The notes under the pieces are model-generated. The model saw only the letters and a program-made list of their open reading frames with translations. It searched no databases and was not told where the DNA came from. Below are positions 35,466-44,490 of a DNA stretch of 64,000 bases, piece by piece (position 1 is the stretch's first letter; each line of letters starts with the position of its first letter). The stretch comes from Pseudomonas capeferrum (GTDB taxonomy: Bacteria > Pseudomonadota > Gammaproteobacteria > Pseudomonadales > Pseudomonadaceae): assembly GCF_000731675.1 (NCBI RefSeq), contig NZ_JMIT01000006.1, positions 62,001-126,000 of the forward strand, given 5' to 3'. A program made the translations under genes and the position numbers.

Positions 35466-35625
35466 GTTGTGCTCCTGGCATAAGTAGGAAATTTCTGTTG
35501 CGGCGATTGTATCAGCAGGTCGGCACCTGTGCGCTGGCTGAATACCGTCGCTTAAGATCGAAAAGTTCGATGCTTAGCAGAGGCCCGCCCTCAAGACGCC
35601 GAACCTGTATGGGAGCGGGTAGCGC

Positions 35626-36369
35626 TCACTGCGGCTGGCTGTCGGTGGTGAACGGATACGGCTGTTTCCAGTGCTCGAAAATCGGCTTCAATTCACCGCT
35701 GCGCACCAGCTCGGCCATGCGCTTGTCGAACAGGTCGCGCAGCGCCTTGGACTTTTCGTTGTGGGCAAATGCCAGGTACAGCGGTAGCTCGGCGACATGG
35801 GTTTTACGAAAACGCGCAGGCTCGGAAGCCTGGCCCAGCACGTAGTCGACTTCGGTCAGCGCATCGATGTAGAAGTCCACTCGGTCATGTTCGAGCATCG
35901 GCAGAATGCCCTCGCGGCGCTGGATTTCGCGGAAGTTGTGCGCATTGGGCAGATAGCTGGCGTAGTCGTAGCCGCGCACCCAGGCCAGGCGATACCGGCC
36001 GACCGTGCTGGGTGTGGGCACAGGCTTGGCGACCAGCCCCAGGGCGTAGATATGGTCCATGTCGAAGTGCCAACGCGGGTAGAGGTTGTCGTCAGCCTCG
36101 TCCTTGTAGGAGCCGACCCAGGCATCGGCCTCGCCCCGTTTGACCAGCCCCACCGCACGGCTGTAAGGCGCGCTCTGGGTAACGACCTTGACCCCGGCAG
36201 GCTCGAACACCTTGCGCAGTACATCCCAGGCAACCCCGCTACCGTCGGCGTTGGTGTAGTCGAGCCATTCTTCGCTGACCAGATGGACCTGCTTCGGCAC
36301 ACCTTCGGCCGCCCCCACCCAGGGAGCAAAGCCCAGCAGCATTGCCAACAGCACAGTCCTTATGGCCAT
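35626..36369 (-). CDS. Periplasmic solute-binding protein, family 3 (orphan)
   Basis: 247 residues with signal peptide MAIRTVLLAMLLGFAPWVGA. The SBP_bac_3 fold is seen in EWLDYTNADGSGVAWDVLRK, VTQSAPYSRAVGLVKRGEAD, RGYDYASYL and the C-terminal SKALRDLFDKRMAELVRSGE. No permease or ATPase genes are adjacent, so this may be an orphan binding protein or an input protein for a receptor. It lies between pgpA and ribA on the same strand. The ligand is unknown; amino acid-type is a guess from the family. Confidence 0.82.
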   Translation of the reverse strand: MAIRTVLLAMLLGFAPWVGAAEGVPKQVHLVSEEWLDYTNADGSGVAWDVLRKVFEPAGVKVVTQSAPYSRAVGLVKRGEADAWVGSYKDEADDNLYPRWHFDMDHIYALGLVAKPVPTPSTVGRYRLAWVRGYDYASYLPNAHNFREIQRREGILPMLEHDRVDFYIDALTEVDYVLGQASEPARFRKTHVAELPLYLAFAHNEKSKALRDLFDKRMAELVRSGELKPIFEHWKQPYPFTTDSQPQ

Positions 36370-36385
36370 CTACGCGCTCCCTGTC

Positions 36386-36889
36386 TCAGGCAACCGCCCA
36401 CACCAGAACCTGCATACCCAGCCAGGCGAACACGCCGGCCAGGACATCGTCGAGCATGATCCCGACCCCGCCATGCACATGGCGGTCGATCCAGCGAATC
36501 GGCCATGGTTTGAGGATGTCGAAGAAGCGGAACATCAGGAACCCCGCCAGCAACCATTGCCAGCCTTCCGGCACCAGCCAGAGGGTGATCCACATGCCCA
36601 CCATCTCGTCCCAGACAATGCCCTCATGGTCATGCACGCGCAAGTCATTGGCGACTTTGCCACACAACCAGAAGCCGAAAAGCATGGTCACGCCCAGCAG
36701 CAGCCAGTAACCCCAGTCTGGCAGCATCTGCCACAGCGGAATGAACGGTATGGCCACCAGCGAGCCCCAGGTGCCCGGCGCCTTGGGCAAGGTGCCGGAG
36801 CCGAAGCCGAAGGCGATGAAGTGCCAGGGGTTGCGCCAGACCGAGGGCGGAACGAACTCCGCAGGCACCTGATTGGGGTGATCGGTCAC
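36386..36889 (-). CDS. pgpA: Phosphatidylglycerophosphatase A
   Basis: 167 residues. It dephosphorylates phosphatidylglycerol phosphate at the inner membrane. Family landmarks are the N-terminal FGSGTLPKAPGTWGSLVAIP, DEMVGMWITLWLVP in the middle, and IRWIDRHVHGGVGIMLDDVL near the C-terminus with the conserved Asp pair. Several membrane segments are seen. The start overlaps the thiL stop by four bases, the common thiL-pgpA arrangement. Confidence 0.95.
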   Translation of the reverse strand: MTDHPNQVPAEFVPPSVWRNPWHFIAFGFGSGTLPKAPGTWGSLVAIPFIPLWQMLPDWGYWLLLGVTMLFGFWLCGKVANDLRVHDHEGIVWDEMVGMWITLWLVPEGWQWLLAGFLMFRFFDILKPWPIRWIDRHVHGGVGIMLDDVLAGVFAWLGMQVLVWAVA

Positions 36890-37854
36890 GGTGTCTCCCT
36901 AAAATGTTGATAGCCGCGTTGCCGCGGGGTGATGTCCTGGCCCTGCCGGTCACGCAGGCTGACGCCTTGGCCCTCGAGCACGCGCCCGATGACATGAAAC
37001 GCCGCCAGGCCTTGCGCCTGCAGGGATAAAAGCTGCGCCGGCGGCAAAGTGAACGCCAGCACATAGTCGTCGCCACCGGTCAGGGCCGCCTGCACGGCGG
37101 CCTCATGGCCGAGCAAACCCTGCAGAGCGGATGACATCGGCACCTGCTCCAGGTTCACCTCGAGCGCCACGCGGGAAGCCTTGGCAATATGCCCGCAGTC
37201 GGCCAGCAGGCCGTCGGAGATGTCCAGTGCCGCGCTGGCTCGCCCGCGCAACAGCTGCCCCAGGGCGAACTGCGGCGAAGGCGACCAGTAGTGATCGAGC
37301 AGCGGCTGGGCGAGTGCGGCCTCGGCCTGGCGCTGGCCCAGGACCAACGGCAAGGCGCCGGCGGCGTTGCCCAGCTCCCCCCCCACGCACAGAAGGTCAC
37401 CCGGGCGAGCACCACCACGGCGCAACGCCTGCCCGGCCGGCACGCGGCCAAACACGGTCATGGTGATACTCAAGGGGCCGCGGGTGGTGTCACCGCCAAT
37501 CAGGCTCAGCTGGCAACGCCGGGCCATACGGTTAAGGCCGTCAGCGTAGGCTTGCAGCCAGTCGGCGCTGACATCGGGCAAGGTCAGGGCAAGGGTGAAG
37601 CCGATGGGGGTGGCGCCCATCGCCGCCAGGTCACTGGCGGCCACGGCCAGCGAGCGCTGGCCAAGCAACAAGGGGTCGCAGACCGCAGGGAAGTGCACGC
37701 CGGCCACCAGGGTGTCGGTGGACACCGCCAGTTGCTCGCCCGCAGGCAAATCCAGCAGCGCGCAATCGTCACCGATGCCCAGGGCCACACCTTCACCACC
37801 TTGCGCACAGGGCGCGGCGGCGAAGTAATGGCTGATCAGCTCGAACTCACCCAT
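36886..37854 (-). CDS. thiL: Thiamine-monophosphate kinase
   Basis: 322 residues. It phosphorylates thiamine monophosphate to the active diphosphate. Visible are LGIGDDCALLDLP (metal/ATP Asp residues), VSTDTLVAGVHFP, SDLAAMGATPIGFTLAL, IGGDTTRGPLSITMTVFG and LDISDGLLADCGHIA. Thiamine diphosphate is the cofactor of Dxs in this same window. It is 18 bases after nusB and overlaps pgpA. Confidence 0.97.
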   Translation of the reverse strand: MGEFELISHYFAAAPCAQGGEGVALGIGDDCALLDLPAGEQLAVSTDTLVAGVHFPAVCDPLLLGQRSLAVAASDLAAMGATPIGFTLALTLPDVSADWLQAYADGLNRMARRCQLSLIGGDTTRGPLSITMTVFGRVPAGQALRRGGARPGDLLCVGGELGNAAGALPLVLGQRQAEAALAQPLLDHYWSPSPQFALGQLLRGRASAALDISDGLLADCGHIAKASRVALEVNLEQVPMSSALQGLLGHEAAVQAALTGGDDYVLAFTLPPAQLLSLQAQGLAAFHVIGRVLEGQGVSLRDRQGQDITPRQRGYQHFRETP

Positions 37855-37872
37855 GGTCGGCCAGCGCCGGGA

Positions 37873-38373
37873 TCAGCGCTTGTTCGCCTTGGCTTCCGCT
37901 TCGCGCAGCGAAGGGGCGAGCTTGTCCAGCACGCCGTTGACGAACTTGTGGCCGTCGGTGGCACCGAAGACCTTGGCCAGCTCGATACCTTCGTTGATCA
38001 CCACGCGATACGGTACATCGACGCGCATCATCAGTTCCCAGGTGGACAACCGCAGCACAGCCAGTTCGACAGGGTCGAGCTCTTCCAGCGCCAGCGCCAG
38101 GCAAGGCTTCAGGGCCGCGTCGATCTCGTCCTTCTTGGCCGGGACCCCATGCAGGATCTCGCGGAAGTAGGCGCCATCGACATCGGTGAAATCGTTATCG
38201 ACCCGGAACTGCGCTTCGATCTCGTTTACCGACTGACGCGCCATGTGCCACTGGTACAGCGCCTGAGTCGCGAGCTTACGGGCTTCGCGGCGCTTGGCGC
38301 TTTTCGAGGGCTTGCCGGCATCCGCAGGTTTTGGATCGCGCGGGTTGAAACGATCGCTTTCGTCGCTAATCAC
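37873..38373 (-). CDS. nusB: Transcription antitermination factor NusB
   Basis: 166 residues with an all-helical NusB domain: RREARKLATQALYQWHMARQ at the N-terminal RNA-binding helix, LRLSTWELMMRVDVPYRVVI and NEGIELAKVFGATDGHKFVN. NusB binds boxA RNA with NusE in rRNA antitermination. The start overlaps ribH by four bases (ATGA). A Lys/Arg-rich first 30 residues is slightly longer than in E. coli. Confidence 0.96.
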   Translation of the reverse strand: MISDESDRFNPRDPKPADAGKPSKSAKRREARKLATQALYQWHMARQSVNEIEAQFRVDNDFTDVDGAYFREILHGVPAKKDEIDAALKPCLALALEELDPVELAVLRLSTWELMMRVDVPYRVVINEGIELAKVFGATDGHKFVNGVLDKLAPSLREAEAKANKR

Positions 38374-38846
38374 TTGGCCTCCAACTGCGCCAGCAGGCTG
38401 ACCATTTCCAGAGCGGACAGGGCAGCTTCAGCACCTTTGTTGCCAGCCTTGGTGCCGGAACGCTCGATGGCCTGTTCGATGGAGTCGACGGTCAGAACGC
38501 CGAAGGCCACCGGAACACCGAACTCCATGGACACCTGGGCCAGGCCCTTGGTGCATTCGCCCGCCACGTACTCGAAGTGCGGGGTACCACCGCGGATCAC
38601 GGCGCCCAGGGCGATGATCGCGTCGTACGCGCCTTGCTGGGCGACCTTCTGTGCTACCAGCGGGATTTCGAACGCGCCCGGGGCACGGATGATGGTGATG
38701 TCGCTTTCGCTGACACCGTGGCGTACCAGGGCATCAACGGCACCGCTTACCAGGCTTTCGACGACGAAGCTGTTGAAGCGGCCAACCACCAAAGCATAGC
38801 GACCTTTGGGGGCGATGAAGGTACCTTCGATGGTCTTCAGGGTCAT
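38370..38846 (-). CDS. ribH: 6,7-dimethyl-8-ribityllumazine synthase
   Basis: 158 residues. It joins the RibB product to the pyrimidine from RibD. The core motifs are VVGRFNSFVVESLVSGAVDA, IRAPGAFEIPLVAQKVA, ALGAVIRGGTPHFEYVAGE, and FGVLTVDSIEQAIERSGTKA with the family His in HFEYV. It overlaps nusB and lies 91 bases after the ribBX gene. Confidence 0.97.
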   Translation of the reverse strand: MTLKTIEGTFIAPKGRYALVVGRFNSFVVESLVSGAVDALVRHGVSESDITIIRAPGAFEIPLVAQKVAQQGAYDAIIALGAVIRGGTPHFEYVAGECTKGLAQVSMEFGVPVAFGVLTVDSIEQAIERSGTKAGNKGAEAALSALEMVSLLAQLEAK

Positions 38847-38869
38847 TCCGATGTTCTCATGTTCAAGAG

Positions 38870-38893
38870 CGAGGCCGCATACAAGCGGCCTCG
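38870..38893. repeat. Hairpin between ribBX and ribH
   Basis: CGAGGCCGC and GCGGCCTCG are perfect nine-base arms around a six-base loop, with no T run on either strand. It could adjust message levels between the two rib genes. Confidence 0.5.
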
Positions 38894-38937
38894 GCAGGGG
38901 TCTGGACTCGAGTAGAGGGCGTCAATGCCGCCTCAAG

Positions 38938-40029
38938 TCACTCGGAGGGCACGTATTCTACAACTTCCAGATCGAATCCGGATATCGCATTGAACTTCAT
39001 CGGCGAACTCATCAGGCGCATCTTGCGCACACCGAGGTCGCGCAGGATCTGCGAACCGGCACCCACGGTGCTGTAGGTGGTCGGTACCTTGGTCGGTGCA
39101 TCGCCCGCGCTTTCGCGGATGTGCGCCAGCAGCACGTCGCCGTCCAGCGGGTGGCCCAGCAGCAGTACCACGCCGCTGCCAGCTTCGGCCACGGCAGCCA
39201 TGGCGGCGCGCAGGCTCCAGCGGCCCGGTTGCTTGACCAGCAGCAGGTCGCGCAGCGGGTCCATGTTGTGCACGCGCACCAGGGTCGGCTCTTCGGCGCA
39301 GATATTGCCCAGGGTCAGGGCCATGTGCACGTCGCCTTCCACCGCATCGCGGTAGGTGACCAGGTTGAACTCGCCCAGCTCGCTCTCCACCGGCTGCTCG
39401 GAGACGCGTTGTACGGTGCGCTCGTGGATCATGCGGTAGTGGATCAGGTCGGCGATGGTGCCGATCTTCAGGCCGTGCTCGGCGGCGAACACTTCCAGCT
39501 CGGCGCGGCGCGACATGGTGCCGTCATCGTTCATCACTTCGCAGATCACGCCGCTCGGCTCGAAGCCGGCCATGCGCGCCAGGTCGCAAGCGGCCTCGGT
39601 GTGGCCGGCGCGGGCCAGGGTGCCGCCCGGCTGGGCCATCAGCGGGAAGATGTGGCCCGGGCTGACGATGTCCTCGGCCTTGGCGTCCTTGGCAGCGGCA
39701 GCTTGCACGGTACGTGCGCGGTCGGCAGCGGAAATGCCGGTGGTGACACCTTCGGCAGCCTCGATCGACACGGTGAACTTGGTGCCGAAGCCGGACCCGT
39801 TACGCGGCGCCATCAGCGGCAGCTTGAGCGTTTCGCAGCGCTCGCGGGTCATCGGCATGCAGATCAGGCCACGGGCATGCTTGGCCATGAAGTTGATGTG
39901 CTCAGGCAGGCAGCACTCGGCCGCCATGATGATGTCGCCTTCGTTCTCGCGGTCTTCGTCATCCATGAGGATGACCATTTTGCCCTGGCGGATGTCTTCG
40001 ACCAGTTCTTCGATGCTGTTGAGCGCCAC
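38938..40029 (-). CDS. ribBX: DHBP synthase fused to a degenerate GTP cyclohydrolase II domain (RibBX)
   Basis: 363 residues from the GTG at 40029, which has AAGGGGG upstream; a TTG six codons earlier is possible. The N-terminal half is a full RibB (ILMDDEDRENEGDIIMAAEC, GTKFTVSIEAAEGVTTGISA, ARAGHTEAACDLARMAGFEP). The C-terminal half aligns with RibA, but the zinc-binding Cys block is replaced by LTLGNICAEEPTLVRVHN, and there is no CDCG. GCHII activity should be absent and is supplied by the separate ribA gene. Residual roles in stability or regulation are possible. Confidence 0.93.
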   Translation of the reverse strand: MALNSIEELVEDIRQGKMVILMDDEDRENEGDIIMAAECCLPEHINFMAKHARGLICMPMTRERCETLKLPLMAPRNGSGFGTKFTVSIEAAEGVTTGISAADRARTVQAAAAKDAKAEDIVSPGHIFPLMAQPGGTLARAGHTEAACDLARMAGFEPSGVICEVMNDDGTMSRRAELEVFAAEHGLKIGTIADLIHYRMIHERTVQRVSEQPVESELGEFNLVTYRDAVEGDVHMALTLGNICAEEPTLVRVHNMDPLRDLLLVKQPGRWSLRAAMAAVAEAGSGVVLLLGHPLDGDVLLAHIRESAGDAPTKVPTTYSTVGAGSQILRDLGVRKMRLMSSPMKFNAISGFDLEVVEYVPSE

Positions 40030-40047
40030 TCGGCACCCCCTTCTCAA

Positions 40048-40713
40048 TCAGGATTTCAAGAAGCCGTTGGCGGCCAGGAAGCTTTCGGTAATGCCACTGC
40101 CCTTGCTCGGTTCGCCAGCCTTGTCGCCCAGCAGCAGACGCTCCAGGTAACGGGCCAGCAGGTCGACCTCAAGGTTTACCCGACGCCCTGCGCGGTAGTC
40201 GGCCATGATGGTTTCGGACAGGGTGTGCGGGACAATGGTCAGCTCGAACTCGGCGCCATTGACCTCATTGACCGTCAGGCTGGTGCCGTCGACGGTGATC
40301 GAACCCTTGTGGGCGATGTACTTGGCCAGCTCCTTGGGTGCACGCACGCGGAACTGGATAGCGCGGGCGTTATCGCTGCGCGAGATGATTTCGCCGACAC
40401 CGTCGACGTGGCCGCTGACCAGGTGGCCGCCCAGGCGGGTGGTGGGGGTCAGGGCCTTTTCCAGGTTGACCTTGCTGCCGCTCTTGAGGTCGATGAAGGC
40501 GGTGCGCTTGAGGGTTTCGACGCTGACGTCGGCCCAGAAGCCATCGCCCGGCAGTTCGACGGCGGTCAGGCATACGCCGTTGACGGCGATGCTGTCGCCG
40601 AGCTTGACGTCACCCAGGTCGAGCTTGCCGGTCTCGACGTAGACGCGCACGTCACCACCTTTGGGGGTCAGGCTGCGGACAGTGCCGATGGATTCGATGA
40701 TGCCGGTGAACAT
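40048..40713 (-). CDS. ribE: Riboflavin synthase, alpha subunit
   Basis: 221 residues with two repeated lumazine-binding barrels. First half MFTGIIESIGTVRSLTPKGG with DSIAVNGVCLTAVEL, second half LGGHLVSGHVDGVGEIISRS with GSITVDGTSLTVNEVNG. It dismutates two lumazines to riboflavin. It lies between ribD and ribBX, only a few bases from the latter, in the same operon. Confidence 0.96.
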   Translation of the reverse strand: MFTGIIESIGTVRSLTPKGGDVRVYVETGKLDLGDVKLGDSIAVNGVCLTAVELPGDGFWADVSVETLKRTAFIDLKSGSKVNLEKALTPTTRLGGHLVSGHVDGVGEIISRSDNARAIQFRVRAPKELAKYIAHKGSITVDGTSLTVNEVNGAEFELTIVPHTLSETIMADYRAGRRVNLEVDLLARYLERLLLGDKAGEPSKGSGITESFLAANGFLKS

Positions 40714-40755
40714 GGGGTCTTCCTCAAGAACGGGTTGCGCAGGGCAAGCCTGGCA

Positions 40756-41892
40756 TTATACGCCGGACGCCGGCAGGGGGATGGCCGTGACCCGCCAGTC
40801 ATCGCCCACAGCGCGCATTTCGGTAATTTTCAGTCGCGGCGCTTCGCTCATCGTTGCCAGGGGCCACTCCAGCAGCGGGCGGGCCTGGGAGCCCAGGAAG
40901 GTACCGGCGACGAACAACTGGTACTCGTCGATCAGGCCTTGCCGGGCGAACGCACCGGCAAGGCCTGCGCCGGCTTCCAGCAGAATTTCGTTGACGCCAC
41001 GCTGGGCCAGCACACGCATCAACGCGGGCAGGTCGACCTGGCCATCGGCGCCTGGCAGGCTCAGCAGCTCGTGGCCCGCCTCGGCGTACCGCGCATCTGC
41101 TGCGGCAGCCGTCACCACCAGGGCCGGGCCAGCCAGGAAGAACGGCGCATCCAGCGCCAACCGCAGGCGGCCATCGATCAGCACGCGCAGCGGTGGGCGG
41201 CTCAATGCCAGGGCACGGGTTTCATCATCCAGGCCAAGCTCTGCGCCACGCACGGTCATGCGTGCGTTATCGGTCAGCACGCTGGCGGCGCTGGTGAGCA
41301 CCACACTTGAACGGGCGCGCAGGCGCTGCACCGCAGCACGGGCGGCGGGGCCGGTGATCCATTGGCTTTCGCCGCTGGCCATGGCGGTGCGGCCGTCCAG
41401 GCTCATGGCCAGCTTGGCCCTGACGAACGGCAGGCCGTGCTCCATGCGCTTGAGAAAGCCTGGATTGAGGGCCCGAGCCTCGGCTTCGAGCACGCCGCTG
41501 TGGACCTCGATACCCACCGCTGCCAGGCGCCGCAGCCCCTGCCCCGCTACCTGTGGGTTGGGGTCCTGCATCGCCGCCACCACGCGGGCCACGCCGGCCT
41601 TGACCAGAGCTTCGGCGCACGGCGGCGTGCGGCCATGGTGGCTGCAGGGTTCGAGGGTGACATAGGCGCAGGCGCCGCGGGCACGCTCACCGGCCTGGCG
41701 CAGGGCATGCACCTCGGCATGCGGCTCACCGGCGCGCACGTGCCAGCCCTCGCCCACCACCTCGCCATCGCGCACGATCACACAGCCCACGCGCGGGTTG
41801 GGGTGGGTGCTGTAGACACCCTTGCGAGCCAGTTCCAGGGCACGGGCCATGTAGTGGGCGTCGAGAATCGCGGTCTGGCTGGGCATGCTCAC
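40756..41892 (-). CDS. ribD: Bifunctional pyrimidine deaminase/reductase
   Basis: 378 residues. The N-terminal deaminase has zinc ligands in GEPHAEVHAL and YVTLEPCSHHGRTPPCAEAL. The C-terminal reductase begins with GLPFVRAKLAMSLDGRTAMA and ends with NEILLEAGAGLAGAFARQGL, carrying NADPH-binding residues. It converts the RibA product to the ribityl-pyrimidine. The ATG overlaps the nrdR stop by four bases. Confidence 0.96.
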   Translation of the reverse strand: MSMPSQTAILDAHYMARALELARKGVYSTHPNPRVGCVIVRDGEVVGEGWHVRAGEPHAEVHALRQAGERARGACAYVTLEPCSHHGRTPPCAEALVKAGVARVVAAMQDPNPQVAGQGLRRLAAVGIEVHSGVLEAEARALNPGFLKRMEHGLPFVRAKLAMSLDGRTAMASGESQWITGPAARAAVQRLRARSSVVLTSAASVLTDNARMTVRGAELGLDDETRALALSRPPLRVLIDGRLRLALDAPFFLAGPALVVTAAAADARYAEAGHELLSLPGADGQVDLPALMRVLAQRGVNEILLEAGAGLAGAFARQGLIDEYQLFVAGTFLGSQARPLLEWPLATMSEAPRLKITEMRAVGDDWRVTAIPLPASGV

Positions 41893-42353
41893 TCTTTGGC
41901 TGGCTCACGGGCCAGGCGGTCGATTTCTTCGCGGAATTCGTCGAGGTCCTGGAAGCGTCGGTACACCGAGGCAAAGCGGATATACGCCACTTCGTCGAGT
42001 TTGCGCAGCTCGGCCATCACCAGTTCACCCACCACCAGCGACTTGACCTCGCGCTCGCCGGTGGCGCGCAGGCGGCTCTTGATGTGCGCCAGCGCCGCTT
42101 CCAGGCGTTCGACGCTGACCGGGCGTTTTTCCAGTGCCCGTTGCATGCCTGCACGCAACTTGTCTTCGTCGAAGGGCTGGCGCGTGCCGTCTTGCTTGAT
42201 CAGCCGCGGCAGCACCAGTTCGGCAGTTTCGAAGGTGGTGAAACGTTCGCCGCAGGCGACGCACTCGCGACGGCGGCGCACTTGCTCGCCCTCGGCGACA
42301 AGACGAGAGTCGATGACCTTGGTGTCGTTGGCACCGCAAAAGGGACAGTGCAT
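41889..42353 (-). CDS. nrdR: Transcriptional repressor NrdR
   Basis: 154 residues. The N-terminal zinc ribbon is MHCPFCGANDTKVIDSR with the second Cys pair in ECVACGERF. An ATP-cone domain follows with VLPRLIKQDGTRQPFDEDKL and SVERLEAALAHIKSRLRATG. NrdR senses dATP/ATP to repress ribonucleotide reductase genes. It is the first gene of the nrdR-ribD-ribE-ribBX-ribH-nusB-thiL-pgpA run, a common gammaproteobacterial linkage. Confidence 0.97.
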   Translation of the reverse strand: MHCPFCGANDTKVIDSRLVAEGEQVRRRRECVACGERFTTFETAELVLPRLIKQDGTRQPFDEDKLRAGMQRALEKRPVSVERLEAALAHIKSRLRATGEREVKSLVVGELVMAELRKLDEVAYIRFASVYRRFQDLDEFREEIDRLAREPAKE

Positions 42354-42458
42354 GGTGGCAGGCAACAAAAAAAGGGAGGGCCATGGTAGCGCATCCCACT
42401 GGCAAGACAAGCCAAAGGGGTTAACATCCAGGGAAATCTGCCCCTGAAGGATGACCCA

Positions 42459-42911
42459 ATGCACCATCGAGCGCTCGTCGTGCTGTGCTGCGCCGCCTTG
42501 CTTGCCGCTTGCGGTAGCGACCGGCCCAAGCCCGAACAGGCCCAGGCGCCCGCGCCAGCAAAATCGGCCAAGAAAACCCAGCCCCTTGGCCCGCTGCCCG
42601 CCTACCAGCGCGAACTGAGCGGTACCTTGCTGGAAGTCCCGGCCGGGGCCGATGTGGAGCTGGCCCTGCTGGTCATCGACGAACGCGACCGCCCGCAACG
42701 CCTGCTGGCCAGCAGCAACCTGAGCGGCACCGGGCAGGCGCTGCCTTACCAGTTGCGCTTCAACCCCGAGGCTTTTCCGGCCGGTGCCCGGGTAGAGCTG
42801 CGTGGCCGTGCCAGCCGCTCTGGCCAGCTGATCATGCACCTTCCGCCGGTACGCATTACCCAGGCACAGACCCAGGCCACCGGGCCGCTGCGCTTCGAGA
42901 AGGCACCGTAA
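42459..42911 (+). CDS. YbaY-like lipoprotein
   Basis: 150 residues. Lipobox LLAAC at about residue 18 after a short hydrophobic signal. A Pro/Ala/Lys-rich tether (PKPEQAQAPAPAKSAKKTQ) leads to a small beta domain with LSGTLLEVPAGADVELALLV, ALPYQLRFNPEAFPAGARVE and LRGRASRSGQLIMHLPPVRI, similar to YbaY/YscW-type lipoproteins. Divergent from nrdR, with the methyltransferase immediately downstream. Function unknown. Confidence 0.75.
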   Translation: MHHRALVVLCCAALLAACGSDRPKPEQAQAPAPAKSAKKTQPLGPLPAYQRELSGTLLEVPAGADVELALLVIDERDRPQRLLASSNLSGTGQALPYQLRFNPEAFPAGARVELRGRASRSGQLIMHLPPVRITQAQTQATGPLRFEKAP

Positions 42912-43571
42912 GTGGCACCCCTGGCACTGCAACAGGCCCTCAGCGGCCTGATCGGCGAAGCGCGCCTGGTGGCCAGCGAGCTGCCTGAATGCGAACTGAA
43001 GCTCTGGCTGATCGACGACCAGAACATGGACCGCGCATTCAGCAGCGAAGAAACCCGGCGCATCCTCGAAGAGCCACCCTACTGGAGCTTCTGCTGGGCC
43101 AGCGGCCTGGCCATGGCCCGTTACTTGGCTGCACACCCGCACTGGGTGGCCGGCAAGCGCGTGCTCGATTTTGGCGCCGGCAGCGGTATCGTCGGCATTG
43201 CCGCAGCCCGCGCTGGCGCCCTGGAAGTGGTGGCCTGCGACCTCGACCCGCTGGCCCTCGACGCCTGCCGCGCCAACGCCGCGCTGAACGGGGTGGCGCT
43301 GGGTTACAGCAGCGATTTCTTCGCCGAGGACGACCGCTTCGACTTGATCCTGGTCGCCGATGTGCTGTATGACCGCGCCAACCTGCCCCTGCTCGACGCC
43401 TTCCTCGGCCGTGGTCGCCAGGCCCTGGTGGCGGACTCACGGGTTCGCGACTTCTGCCACCCGCTGTACCGGCAATTGGGCGTGCTCGAGGCACTGACCC
43501 TCCCAGACCTGGCCGAGCCCCACGAATTCCGCCGGGTCAGCCTGTACCACGCTAGCCGCGAGCCTTTATAG
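42912..43571 (+). CDS. Class I SAM-dependent methyltransferase (ETFBKMT/PrmA-like)
   Basis: 219 residues from a GTG immediately after the lipoprotein stop, with GAGAAGG upstream. The SAM-binding motif I is VLDFGAGSGIVGIAAARAGA, motif II is ACDLDPLALDACRANAALNG, and motif IV is DLILVADVLYD. Before these is the acidic/aromatic EEPPYWSFCWASGLAMARYL found in the protein-lysine methyltransferase-like subgroup often annotated as nicotinamide N-methyltransferase. The substrate is probably a protein, but this is inferred. Confidence 0.82.
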   Translation: MAPLALQQALSGLIGEARLVASELPECELKLWLIDDQNMDRAFSSEETRRILEEPPYWSFCWASGLAMARYLAAHPHWVAGKRVLDFGAGSGIVGIAAARAGALEVVACDLDPLALDACRANAALNGVALGYSSDFFAEDDRFDLILVADVLYDRANLPLLDAFLGRGRQALVADSRVRDFCHPLYRQLGVLEALTLPDLAEPHEFRRVSLYHASREPL

Positions 43572-43602
43572 TGGTGCCATTCACGAGTTTGCGAGAGTCG
43601 CG

Positions 43603-44475
43603 ATGAGCCAAGACACGCCGTACATTTTCGACGCCACCGATGCCACCTTCCAGCAACTGGTCATCGAGAACTCTTTCCACAAGCCGGTGCTGGTGGACTT
43701 CTGGGCCGAGTGGTGCGCCCCGTGCAAGGCGCTGATGCCCTTGCTGGCGAAGATCGCCGAGGGTTACCAGGGCGAGCTGCTGCTGGCCAAGATCAACTGC
43801 GACGTAGAACAGCAGGTGGTCGCCCAGTTCGGCATCCGCAGCCTGCCGACCGTGGTGCTGTTCAAGGACGGCCAGCCGGTCGATGGTTTTGCCGGTGCGC
43901 AGCCGGAGTCGGCGATCCGCGCACTGCTCGAACCGCACGTGCAAATGCCGGCCGCCCCTACCGCTTCGCCACTGGAACAGGCCAAGGCGCTGTTCGCCGA
44001 GAGCCGTTTTGCCGAAGCCGAAGCGCTGCTGCAGGCGCTGCTTGGCGAAGACAACAGCAATGCCGAGGCGCTGATCCTGTACGCCCGTTGCCTGGCCGAA
44101 CGCGGTGAGTTGGGTGAAGCCGAGGTCGTGCTGGATGCGGTCAAGACCGACGAGCACAAGGCTGCCCTGGCCGGTGCCAAGGCGCAACTGACCTTCCTGC
44201 GCCAGGCCGCCAGCCTGCCAGAAGTTGCCGACCTCAAGAGCCGCCTGGCGCAGAATCCGCTGGATGATGAAGCCACTTACCAACTGTGCATTCAACAGCT
44301 GGCGCGTCAGCAGTACGAGCCAGCATTGGAAAGCCTGCTCAAGCTGTTCCAGCGCAACCGCGGGTACGAGAATGGTCTGCCACACAAGACGCTGCTGCAG
44401 GTGTTCGAATTACTGGGCGGTGATCACCCCTTGGTCGGTGCGTATCGGCGCAAGCTTTTCGCCGCGATGTATTGA
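43603..44475 (+). CDS. cnoX: Thioredoxin-TPR co-chaperone, CnoX/YbbN-like
   Basis: 290 residues. The N-terminal thioredoxin domain has a complete redox pair in FWAEWCAPCKALMPLL, and IRSLPTVVLFKDGQPVDGF with the cis-Pro. The C-terminal half (about 125-290) is TPR-like helices, EQAKALFAESRFAEAEALLQ and LARQQYEPALESLLKLFQRN. In E. coli the homologue is a chaperedoxin that protects GroEL substrates and lacks the CxxC. The retained WCAPC here suggests it also does thiol chemistry. Confidence 0.88.
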   Translation: MSQDTPYIFDATDATFQQLVIENSFHKPVLVDFWAEWCAPCKALMPLLAKIAEGYQGELLLAKINCDVEQQVVAQFGIRSLPTVVLFKDGQPVDGFAGAQPESAIRALLEPHVQMPAAPTASPLEQAKALFAESRFAEAEALLQALLGEDNSNAEALILYARCLAERGELGEAEVVLDAVKTDEHKAALAGAKAQLTFLRQAASLPEVADLKSRLAQNPLDDEATYQLCIQQLARQQYEPALESLLKLFQRNRGYENGLPHKTLLQVFELLGGDHPLVGAYRRKLFAAMY

Positions 44476-44490
44476 AGCGACAAGCCACTG

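Noticed and set aside
38806..41310. Long plus-strand frame opposite ribBX, ribE and ribD
   Set aside because: Shadow of three conserved riboflavin genes.
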